64,000 bases of DNA from Halomonas alimentaria (GTDB taxonomy: Bacteria; Pseudomonadota; Gammaproteobacteria; Pseudomonadales; Halomonadaceae), in assembly GCF_009902005.1 (NCBI RefSeq), contig NZ_WUTT01000001.1, forward strand, positions 1,140,446 through 1,204,445, read 5' to 3'. Numbering within the stretch: the stretch's first letter is position 1; each line of letters opens with the position of its first letter. Below the pieces are notes generated by a model, which saw only the letters and a list, made by a program, of their open reading frames with translations, ran no database searches and was not told where the DNA came from. The position numbers and the translations under genes were made by a program. Positions 45,569-52,773 of this stretch are shown here, piece after piece.

Positions 45569-47365
45569 TCAGTGCTCGGTTGCGGCACCAGCACCCTTGG
45601 GATAGCGGACGCTCTCCACCAGGTCCTGGATCTCCTGCGGGGGCTCTTCGGTGGCGGTGGATACCAGGTAGGCCACCGTGAAGTTGAAGATCGCACCCAC
45701 CGCGCCGAAGGAGAGCGGCGAGATGCCCAGGATCCAGTTGTCCGGGGTGTTGGCCAGCATGTTGGTCTCGGGAATGAAGAACCAGCCCAGGTAGGTGAAG
45801 ATGTAGAGCAGGGTGGCGATCAGGCCGGTCAGCATGCCCGCCACGGCGCCCTTGTTGTTCACCCGCTTGGAGAAGATCCCCATCATCAGCGCCGGGAACA
45901 GCGAGGCGCCGGCGATACCGAAGGCCAGGGCCACCGTCTGGGCGGCGAAGCCCGGCGGGTTGAGGCCCAGGTAGGTGGCCAGCAGGATGGCGCCCGCCAT
46001 GGAGATCCGTGCGGCCAGCATCTCGCCCTTCTCGGTGATCTTCGGGTTGATCATGGTCTTGATCAGGTCGTGACTGATCGCCGAGGAGATGGCCAGCAGC
46101 AGGCCCGCCGCGGTGGAGAGGGCAGCCGCGATACCGCCGGCGGCGATCAGGCCGATGACCCACGGGGGCAGGTTGGCGATCTCGGGGTTGGCGAGTACCA
46201 GGATGTCGTTGTTGACGGTCAGCTCGCTGCCTGCCCAGCCACGCGCCTCGGCGGTGTCGGCGAAGTCGGCGTTGCCGTCGTTATAGAGCTGGATGCGGCC
46301 GTCGTCGTTCTTGTCCTCGAAGTTGATCAGGCCGGTCTCCTCCCAGGTGCGAATCCATCCCGGGCGCTCCTCGTAGACCAGCGCATTGCTGGCGGCGGCC
46401 TCGTAGTCCTCGACCTGGCCGGCCATCTCCGGATAGACCGTGGTGGCGAGGTTCAGGCGTGCCATGGAGCCCACAGCCGGTGCGGTGAGGTAGAGCAGGG
46501 CGATGAACACCAGCGCCCAGCCGGCGGACCAGCGAGCATCGGCCACCTTGGGCACGGTGAAGAAGCGGATGATGACGTGGGGCAGGCCCGCGGTACCCAC
46601 CATCAGCGACAGGGTGAACAGCACCATGTTGAGCTTGTTGTCGACGTCCGCCGTGTAGTCGCGGAAGCCCAGGGCGTTGACCACATCATCGAGCTTCTCC
46701 AGCAGCGGTAAGCCGGACTCGGTGTGGGTGCTGAACATGCCGAACATGGGGATCGGGTTGCCGGTCAGCTGCATGGCGATGAACACCGCCGGGATGGTGT
46801 AGGCGATGATCAGCACGATGTACTGGGCCACCTGGGTGTAGGTGATGCCCTTCATGCCGCCGAAGACCGCATACAGGAACACGATGAAGGCCGCGATCCA
46901 GATGCCCCAGGTGTTGGAGACCTCGAGGAAGCGCGAGAAGGCCACGCCGGCACCGGTCATCTGGCCGATGACGTAGGTCACCGAGGCGACGATCAGGCAG
47001 ATGACGGCCACCAGGCGTGCGGCGTTGCTGTAGAAGCGGTCACCGATGAAGTCCGGCACCGTGAACTTGCCGAACTTGCGCAGGTAGGGCGCCAGCAGCA
47101 TGGCCAGGATGACGTAGCCGCCGGTCCAGCCCATCAGGAAGGTGGAGTTGGCATAGCCGCCGGAAGCCAGCAGGCCGGCCATGGAGATGAACGACGCGGC
47201 GGACATCCAGTCGGCGGCGGTGGCCATGCCGTTGGTGATCGGATGGACGCCGCCGCCCGCCACATAGAAGTCCTTGGTCGAGCCCGCTCGGGCCCAGATC
47301 GCGATGCCGATGTAGAGGGCAAACGAGGCCCCTACGAACAGCAGGTTGATGGCAAATTGACTCAT
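45569..47365 (-). CDS. Sodium:solute symporter, probable acetate permease (VC_2705 subfamily)
   Basis: A 598-aa SLC5-type symporter with about 13 helices. Signatures are TKDFYVAGGGVHPITNGMAT, ADWMSAASFISMAGLLASGG, FLYAVFGGMKGITYTQVAQY and GIAAALSTAAGLLLAISSAI. It is longer than E. coli ActP (549 aa) owing to a soluble insert (about 320-395, rich in Glu/Asp/Asn) between helices, a feature of the subfamily that pairs with a DUF4212 subunit. That partner lies 6 bp upstream. With acs and the CrbS-like kinase beside it, acetate is the likely substrate; other short carboxylates are possible. Confidence 0.88.
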   Translation of the reverse strand: MSQFAINLLFVGASFALYIGIAIWARAGSTKDFYVAGGGVHPITNGMATAADWMSAASFISMAGLLASGGYANSTFLMGWTGGYVILAMLLAPYLRKFGKFTVPDFIGDRFYSNAARLVAVICLIVASVTYVIGQMTGAGVAFSRFLEVSNTWGIWIAAFIVFLYAVFGGMKGITYTQVAQYIVLIIAYTIPAVFIAMQLTGNPIPMFGMFSTHTESGLPLLEKLDDVVNALGFRDYTADVDNKLNMVLFTLSLMVGTAGLPHVIIRFFTVPKVADARWSAGWALVFIALLYLTAPAVGSMARLNLATTVYPEMAGQVEDYEAAASNALVYEERPGWIRTWEETGLINFEDKNDDGRIQLYNDGNADFADTAEARGWAGSELTVNNDILVLANPEIANLPPWVIGLIAAGGIAAALSTAAGLLLAISSAISHDLIKTMINPKITEKGEMLAARISMAGAILLATYLGLNPPGFAAQTVALAFGIAGASLFPALMMGIFSKRVNNKGAVAGMLTGLIATLLYIFTYLGWFFIPETNMLANTPDNWILGISPLSFGAVGAIFNFTVAYLVSTATEEPPQEIQDLVESVRYPKGAGAATEH

Positions 47366-47371
47366 GCTGTC

Positions 47372-47632
47372 TTACTCCCCGAGTCCGAATTTCTTGTCGA
47401 GTTGGTTCATTCGCCAGGCGTAGAAGAAGATCAGGCAAATGAATGTCAGGATCGAACCCTGCTGGGCGAACCAGAAGCCCAGGTCGGTACCGCCTACCGG
47501 GATGCCGGCGAGCAGTGGCCGGAACAGGATGGCGCAGCCGTAGGAGACGAAGGCCCAGACGACCAGGCAGCCTGCGATCAGGCGCACGTTGGCCTTCCAG
47601 TACTCTGTTGAGTCGACTTTCTCTTCTGCCAT
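47372..47632 (-). CDS. DUF4212 small subunit of the sodium:solute symporter
   Basis: An 86-aa membrane protein with two helices (about 17-38, VRLIAGCLVVWAFVSYGCAI; and 53-75, FWFAQQGSILTFICLIFFYA) and a short charged C-terminus (RMNQLDKKFGLGE). This matches the DUF4212 family found next to VC_2705-type symporters. The start follows a GTGGAGAAC site. It is cotranscribed with the symporter (6-bp gap). Its leader contains a 15-bp perfect hairpin. Whether the protein is needed for transport is not known to me. Confidence 0.9.
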   Translation of the reverse strand: MAEEKVDSTEYWKANVRLIAGCLVVWAFVSYGCAILFRPLLAGIPVGGTDLGFWFAQQGSILTFICLIFFYAWRMNQLDKKFGLGE

Positions 47633-48192
47633 GTCGTGTTCTCCACTTGTTGTTGAGCTAGGGAACTTGTGCAGTCGTGGGTTGAAGGATCACCAGGGCA
47701 ATCGCACGCCCCCGGCCGTGAGACGCATTGGTGTCGTGCGATTGCCCTGTATGACGCAGGTGGATAGTGGTCAATGAGGGGCAAAAATGAATCCCAGACT
47801 TTCGTATCATGAGAATAAAGCTATTCAACGAATTTTATAAAAATACCTATATTACAAATACTTGGGTTGGTGCTTTTCGTGAAATGTCGGGAGGCTCGGT
47901 GGCGGGATAGAACCATGGTATATCCTGCGCTCCTTGTACCTTTGTCTAGGCTGAAAGAAGAGGGTGGGACATTGGTCTAAACGGCGGCAGGTCGATACGT
48001 TGGTCTAGCTTATCGGCGAGGTGTCGTGGTTGTTATGCTTCAGCCAAGTCCCGATGTGTCATCGGCTTCGTCGACAGCCGATCATGCCTGCGGACACCAA
48101 TAACAATACCTCCGCTGTAAGGGAGCCCGGGTCGCCGTCGTGCGAATTCCGGGGGCTTTCTCTCAGTGGCGGTCGATCCGTGAGGTCCAGCC
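47633..48192. promoter_or_regulatory. 560-bp divergent control region of the symporter and cNMP/CBS genes
   Basis: No gene. It contains the leader hairpin CAGGGCAATCGCACG (47694-47708) / CGTGCGATTGCCCTG (47735-47749), an AT-rich patch (about 47780-47870) likely to hold the symporter promoter, and three TT(T/G)GTCTA motifs at 47941, 47972 and 48000, spaced 31 and 28 bp (about three helical turns). These could be response-regulator sites. Firm -35/-10 boxes were not identified. Confidence 0.6.
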
Positions 48193-50013
48193 ATGGTCGA
48201 TCTCGATCTTTCCCAGCCGCCTTTCACGCTGCTCGACGACGCCGGTCGCGAGCGCGTGCGTCAGGGTGTCGATCTGGCCTACTTCGACCGCGACGAGATC
48301 ATCCTCGAGGCCGGCCAGCCCGGCGAGTATGTCTTCATTATCCACAAGGGCGAGGTGGCCGAGATCGACACCACCCAGCCCGCGGCCCGGGAACGCCTCG
48401 GTCATTACACCCAGGGCGACCTGTTCGGCGCCATCAGCATCCTCAACGGCAAGAGCCGCTATCGCTTCCGCGCCGAGCAGGAGAGTCTCTGCTACCTGCT
48501 GCCCAAGGCGCTTTTTCTCGAGCTTTGCGACGACTGCCCGCCGTTCGCCGAGTTCTTCCGCCAGACCCTGGCCCACAAGGCCCGTCTGCTTACCGAGCAG
48601 CGTGCCGAGGGCGGGGTGACCATGGCCGGTTTCATGCTGGCGGCGGTGGACGAGTGCATGCGCGAGCCACTGGTGGTGCCCGCCGCCACGACCATCGCCG
48701 AGGCGGTGGCCACCATCAATGAGCGACGTGCCGATTCGTTGCTGGTGGCGCGTGACGGTGGCCACGGCATGGTCACCAAGACCGACCTGCTCAATGCCCT
48801 GGTGGTGGACGAGCGTGGCCGCGACTCTCCGCTGGAGGGGCTGGGGCGGGCCGAGTTGATCACGGTGACGCCGGGCCAGTACCTGTTCGAGGCACTGGTG
48901 ATCATGACCCGCCACAAGGTGGAGCGGGTGGTGGTGGTGAAGGGGGAGACACCGGTGGGGGTGGTGGAGCTGACCGACGTGCTCAGCTACTTCTCCAGCC
49001 GCAGCTACGTGGTCAGCCTCCAGGTGGAGCAGGCGGAGAGCCTCGAGGCGCTGGCCGCCGCCAGTCGCCGCACGCCCGAGCTGGTCAGCGCGCTGATGGC
49101 CCAGGGGGTCAAGCTGCGCTTCGCCATGGGGCTGCTGGCGGCCCTCAACGGGCGAATCATCAACAAGGCCTGGGGCTTCCTGGTGGATGAGCGCTACCAA
49201 GGCGACAGCTGCCTGATGGTGATGGGCAGCGAGGGGCGCGGTGAGCAGATCCTCAAGACCGACCAGGACAATGGCCTGATCCTGGCCGATGACCTCGACT
49301 GGCCCGACTGCGCCGAGCAGATGCAGCGTCTGACCGACACCTTGATCGAGCTGGGCTATCCGCCCTGTCCCGGCAATATCATGGTCTCCAATCCCGAATG
49401 GGTGGGCACGGTCAGCCAGTGGAAACAGCGCATCGCCCGCTGGATCGAGGCCCGCGACGGCGACAGCCTGATGAAGCTCGCCATCATGCTCGACTCCCAT
49501 GCGGTGGCGGGTAACCCGGCGCTGCTCGACCGCGTGCGTGATGATCTCTTCGCCCAGTGTGCCGGCAACGAACTGCTGCTCTCCTACTTCGCCCGTACCA
49601 TCCTGCGCTTCTCCACACCGCTGACCCTGTTTGGCTCGCTCAAGCGGCCCCAGCACGGCATCGATATCAAGAAGGGCGGCATCTTCCCCATCGTCCACGG
49701 GGTGCGGGTAATGGCCCTGGAGCGCGGCATCCGGCCCACCTCGACCCTGGAGCGCCTGGAGGCCCTGGCCGCCGACGGCCGTCTGGAGCCGCGCTTCGCC
49801 GAAGACCTGGCCGAGGCGCTGTCGCTGTTCACCGAGCTGCGCCTCAAGCAGCAGCTGGCCCGGCGCGAGGGCGAAGACGAGAGCCGTAACCCCGACCGGG
49901 TCGTGGTTCAGGAGCTTTCGTCGCTGGAGCGCGACCTGCTGCGCGAGGCGTTGCATATCGTCAAGGACTTCAAGCAGCGCCTCTCGCATCGTTTCCACCT
50001 GGAATACTCATGA
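48193..50013 (+). CDS. cNMP-binding / CBS / DUF294 nucleotidyltransferase signalling protein
   Basis: A 606-aa cytosolic protein with four parts. A cyclic-nucleotide-binding domain (about 10-125, LEAGQPGEYVFIIHKGEVAE; YTQGDLFGAISILNG) comes first, then a CBS pair (about 150-275, VTKTDLLNALVV; VVELTDVLSYF). A DUF294 nucleotidyltransferase domain (about 300-440) has the pol-beta-type motif MGSEGRGEQ...TDQDNGLI (G-S and D-x-D), and a DUF294 C-terminal helical domain (about 470-600) ends it. The architecture resembles GlnD-like nucleotidyltransferases under ligand control. Genes of this type commonly sit beside this symporter class. GAGGTCCAGCC precedes the ATG. The substrate is unknown. Confidence 0.88.
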   Translation: MVDLDLSQPPFTLLDDAGRERVRQGVDLAYFDRDEIILEAGQPGEYVFIIHKGEVAEIDTTQPAARERLGHYTQGDLFGAISILNGKSRYRFRAEQESLCYLLPKALFLELCDDCPPFAEFFRQTLAHKARLLTEQRAEGGVTMAGFMLAAVDECMREPLVVPAATTIAEAVATINERRADSLLVARDGGHGMVTKTDLLNALVVDERGRDSPLEGLGRAELITVTPGQYLFEALVIMTRHKVERVVVVKGETPVGVVELTDVLSYFSSRSYVVSLQVEQAESLEALAAASRRTPELVSALMAQGVKLRFAMGLLAALNGRIINKAWGFLVDERYQGDSCLMVMGSEGRGEQILKTDQDNGLILADDLDWPDCAEQMQRLTDTLIELGYPPCPGNIMVSNPEWVGTVSQWKQRIARWIEARDGDSLMKLAIMLDSHAVAGNPALLDRVRDDLFAQCAGNELLLSYFARTILRFSTPLTLFGSLKRPQHGIDIKKGGIFPIVHGVRVMALERGIRPTSTLERLEALAADGRLEPRFAEDLAEALSLFTELRLKQQLARREGEDESRNPDRVVVQELSSLERDLLREALHIVKDFKQRLSHRFHLEYS

Positions 50014-50047
50014 ACCGACGGAACGACAACGACACAAGGAGACCGTC

Positions 50048-50674
50048 ATGCTCAAGGTCCTGAGGCGCGTCGCGGACCGACGACGCCATGCCAACGGCGA
50101 GTACGCCTGGCTGTTTCACCCCTATACCGGGGACGAGATGGTGGTGATAGACACCGAGACCACCAGCCTGGATACCCGCAGCGCCGAGCTGGTGTCGATC
50201 GCCGCGGTGCGGGTGCGTGGCGACCGCATCCTGACCAGCGACTCCCTGGATCTGCGCCTGAGGCGCCCCGACTCGCTGACCGGTGACTCCATCCGCATTC
50301 ACGGCCTGCGCGGCATGGATCTCGATAACGGCGAGAGCCTTGACGCGGCCCTGGAGCGGCTGCTCGACTTCGTCGGCAATCGCCCGCTGGTGGGCTGGCA
50401 TCTGGGATTCGATCTGGCGATCCTCAACCGCGAGCTGCGTCCGCGCTTCGGCTTCGAACTGCCCAACGCCACCGTGGACGTTGCCCAGCTGTGGCGCCGC
50501 CGGTTGCGTCGTCGACACCCGGAGATCGACGGCCAGCCGCGCTTCGAGCGGGTGGCGGAGCGCCTCGGCGTGCCGGTGATGGGGCGTCACACCGCCCTGG
50601 GCGATGCCGTGACCACCGCGCTGATGTTCCTGCGCCTGGAGAGGGGCCAGGACGCCGGCGACCAGCTGGCCTGA
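50048..50674 (+). CDS. DnaQ-fold 3'-5' exonuclease
   Basis: A 208-aa DEDDh exonuclease. Exo I is VVIDTETTSLDTRSAEL (D-x-E), Exo II has the Asp in LVGWHLGFDLAILNREL, and Exo III is GRHTALGDAVTTALMF (His and Asp). The fold is that of DNA polymerase III epsilon and RNase T. It lacks a polymerase-binding tail, so it is not DnaQ itself. It follows the cNMP/CBS/DUF294 gene by 34 bp with AAGGAGACCGTC before its start, so the two form an operon. The nucleic acid or nucleotide substrate is unknown. Confidence 0.88.
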   Translation: MLKVLRRVADRRRHANGEYAWLFHPYTGDEMVVIDTETTSLDTRSAELVSIAAVRVRGDRILTSDSLDLRLRRPDSLTGDSIRIHGLRGMDLDNGESLDAALERLLDFVGNRPLVGWHLGFDLAILNRELRPRFGFELPNATVDVAQLWRRRLRRRHPEIDGQPRFERVAERLGVPVMGRHTALGDAVTTALMFLRLERGQDAGDQLA

Positions 50675-50758
50675 GGGCCATCGGCGTCGCCTGGGGGCGT
50701 CGCCGATGGTAGGATGGCGACCTCTCCATTTCCGCCCGCACTGGCAGCGCCAAGACCC

Positions 50759-51685
50759 ATGCAAGACGCCGTGACCTTCGACCCCCGCGCCCTCGCTTCC
50801 GCCACGCAAGGGAGCGCCCCGCAAGAGCCCGTCACCCCTGAGAGCACCGAGCCTCCCGATGCCCGGGCGAAGCGCGAGTTCAACAAGCTGCACAAGCGCC
50901 TTCGGCGCCAGGTGGGCAACGCCATCATCGACTACGGGATGATCCATGAGGGAGATCGGGTGATGGTCTGCCTCTCCGGAGGCAAGGACAGCTACACCCT
51001 GCTCGAGATCCTGCGCAGCCTGCAGCGCAATGCCCCCGTGGCCTTCTCGCTGGTGGCGGTCAACCTCGATCAGAAGCAGCCCGGTTTCCCCGAACACGTG
51101 CTGCCCGAGTACCTGGAGGGCACGGGCGTCGAGTACCACATCCTCGAACGCGACACCTACTCGGTGGTCAAGGAGAAGACCCCCGAGGGCAAGACCACCT
51201 GCGCGCTCTGCTCGCGGCTGCGTCGTGGCTCCCTGTATGGCTTCGCCGAGGAGATCGGCGCCACCAAGATCGCTCTGGGCCACCACCGCGAGGATATTCT
51301 CGAGACGCTGTTCCTCAACATGTTCTTCGGTGGCAGCCTCAAGGCGATGCCACCCAAGCTGCTCTCCGACGATGGCCGCAACATGGTGATCCGGCCGCTG
51401 GCCTACTGCCGCGAGGCGGATATCGCCGAGTTTTCCCGGCAGATGGCCTTCCCGATCATCCCCTGCAACCTGTGTGGCTCCCAGCCCAACCTGCAGCGCC
51501 AGGTGGTCAAGGAGATGCTGGCGGAATGGGAGGCGAAGCACCCGGGACGCCTGGAGAGCATGTTCAAGGCGGTGACCAACGTCGCCCCCTCGCAACTCGC
51601 CGACCGCGATCTCTTCGACTTCGCCGGTCTGGAAGAGAAGCAGACGCGCATGCAGGCCAACCGAATCGATATCTTGAACGAGTAG
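50759..51685 (+). CDS. ttcA: tRNA 2-thiocytidine(32) synthetase
   Basis: ATP-dependent, iron-sulfur enzyme that thiolates C32 of certain tRNAs. The 308-aa product (E. coli 311) has the PP-loop [18 protein letters not shown] and Cys pairs [12 protein letters not shown] and [15 protein letters not shown], which bind the cluster. The motif [18 protein letters not shown] is diagnostic. The start at 50759 is tentative because neither it nor the in-frame ATG at 50714 has a good ribosome site; the first ~45 residues are variable. It is convergent with fnr, with a structured repeat between. Confidence 0.94.
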   Translation: MQDAVTFDPRALASATQGSAPQEPVTPESTEPPDARAKREFNKLHKRLRRQVGNAIIDYGMIHEGDRVMVCLSGGKDSYTLLEILRSLQRNAPVAFSLVAVNLDQKQPGFPEHVLPEYLEGTGVEYHILERDTYSVVKEKTPEGKTTCALCSRLRRGSLYGFAEEIGATKIALGHHREDILETLFLNMFFGGSLKAMPPKLLSDDGRNMVIRPLAYCREADIAEFSRQMAFPIIPCNLCGSQPNLQRQVVKEMLAEWEAKHPGRLESMFKAVTNVAPSQLADRDLFDFAGLEEKQTRMQANRIDILNE

Positions 51686-51755
51686 GTCAGCGACAAGCAG
51701 TGACCTTCAAGGAACCCCCTGACTAAGCGCTATCGCCGATGGCTGACTCGCTCAA

Positions 51756-51862
51756 GGCTGTTCCGGCGACTGGCCTTCGAGGGGGCGCTGTGAACCCGTC
51801 CATGGGCGCTACCTCGGCCATCCCTGGTCCTCGGACCCCCTCTACGACCAGTCCCCGGCGCC
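51756..51862 (-). repeat. Structured dispersed repeat, copy A (~107 bp, imperfect hairpin)
   Basis: Reverse-oriented copy of the element at 31098-31203. Its arms (CCGGCGACTGG...GAGGGGG and CCCCCTC...CCAGTCCCCGG) pair at about 19 of 23 positions. Relative to the other copy CTGG changes to CAGG and GGGGG to GGAGG in both arms together. It lies between convergent ttcA and fnr and may act as a terminator or RNA element. Confidence 0.8.
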
Positions 51863-51921
51863 TCTCGCTACGAGTCATTGCGATACACCTGTTGGCTGGC
51901 TCCTCATGCCGCCTTGCAGCT

Positions 51922-52665
51922 TCAGTGCGCACCCTCTTCCTCGGCCAGGCGGGTGAGCGCCGGCAGGTCGAGGATATTGACCTCCCGGCCGGAGACGGCC
52001 ACCAGGCCCTGGGTCTGGAAGCGACCGAGGATGCGGCTCACTGTCTCCACCGCCAGGCCCAGGTAGTTGCCGATATCGGCCCGCGACATGGAGAGGCGGA
52101 AGCTGTAGGGGGAGTAGCCGCGGCGGCGGAAGCGCTCCGAGAGGCTGGTGAAGAAGCTCGCCAGGCGCTGGTCGGCGGTCTTGCGTGACAGCAGGCGCAT
52201 CATGCGGCGGTCGTCACGCAGCTCCTTGCTCATGCTGCGGTAGAGCTGGCCGCGCAGCTCCGGCAGCGACTCCGAGAGGTGGTCGAGACGATCGAAGGGG
52301 ATCTCGCAGACGGTGGTGGTCTCCAGTGCCACCACGGTGCCCGGATAGTGTTGCTCGTCGATGCCGTCGAGGCCCACCAGCTCGCTGGGCAGGTAGAAAT
52401 TGGTCAGCTGGTCATCGCCGCTGCCCTCGGTGGTCACCTGCTTGAGGCTGCCCGAGCGAACCGCGAACACGCTGGTGAAGGGGCTGTCCTGGCGGAACAA
52501 TGCCTCGCCCTTCTTGAGTGGTGCGCGGCGCCGGATGATGGCATCGAACTGGTCCATGTCCTCCACCTCCAGTGCCAGAGGCAGGCAGAGCGAGCTGAGG
52601 CTGCAGGTCTGACAGCGCGTCTCCTGCAGCACCGAACGCCGTCGGCCGGTGAGGGTATCCGCCAT
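51922..52665 (-). CDS. fnr: Fnr/Anr oxygen-sensing transcription regulator
   Basis: A CRP-family regulator whose [4Fe-4S] cluster is destroyed by oxygen; the active dimer switches on microaerobic genes. The 247-aa product has cluster ligands C18, C21, C27 (RCQTCSLSSLC) and C120 (TTTVCEIPF). The cyclic-nucleotide-like barrel, dimer helix and helix-turn-helix follow, the latter with recognition residues in ADIGNYLGLAVETVSRILGRF, the Fnr E-x2-S-R pattern. The start at 52665 follows AAGGAAAGG. It is next to a HemN-like gene and the cco cluster, as in pseudomonads (anr). Fnr-type boxes occur before both, and a weaker one lies in its own leader. Confidence 0.95.
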   Translation of the reverse strand: MADTLTGRRRSVLQETRCQTCSLSSLCLPLALEVEDMDQFDAIIRRRAPLKKGEALFRQDSPFTSVFAVRSGSLKQVTTEGSGDDQLTNFYLPSELVGLDGIDEQHYPGTVVALETTTVCEIPFDRLDHLSESLPELRGQLYRSMSKELRDDRRMMRLLSRKTADQRLASFFTSLSERFRRRGYSPYSFRLSMSRADIGNYLGLAVETVSRILGRFQTQGLVAVSGREVNILDLPALTRLAEEEGAH

Positions 52666-52678
52666 GGCCCTTTCCTTC

Positions 52679-52692
52679 TTGATCGTGGTCAT
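52679..52692. promoter_or_regulatory. Possible Fnr box in the fnr leader (autorepression)
   Basis: TTGAT-CGTG-GTCAT matches 8 of 10 half-site bases of TTGAT-N4-ATCAA and lies 14-27 bp before the fnr start. A site downstream of the promoter would fit negative autoregulation. It could be chance. Confidence 0.3.
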
Positions 52693-52773
52693 CGGCCCAT
52701 TATGGAGCAAACCGCGGGCAGGGCAAACCACCCTGGGCAGGGGATCAAGAGCATTGCGGTCCCGAAGGGAGCG

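Noticed and set aside
47761..47830. Sigma-54 promoter for the symporter operon
   Set aside because: A GG-N10-GC spacing exists on the minus strand (GGATTCATTTTTGC) but the rest of the consensus is missing.
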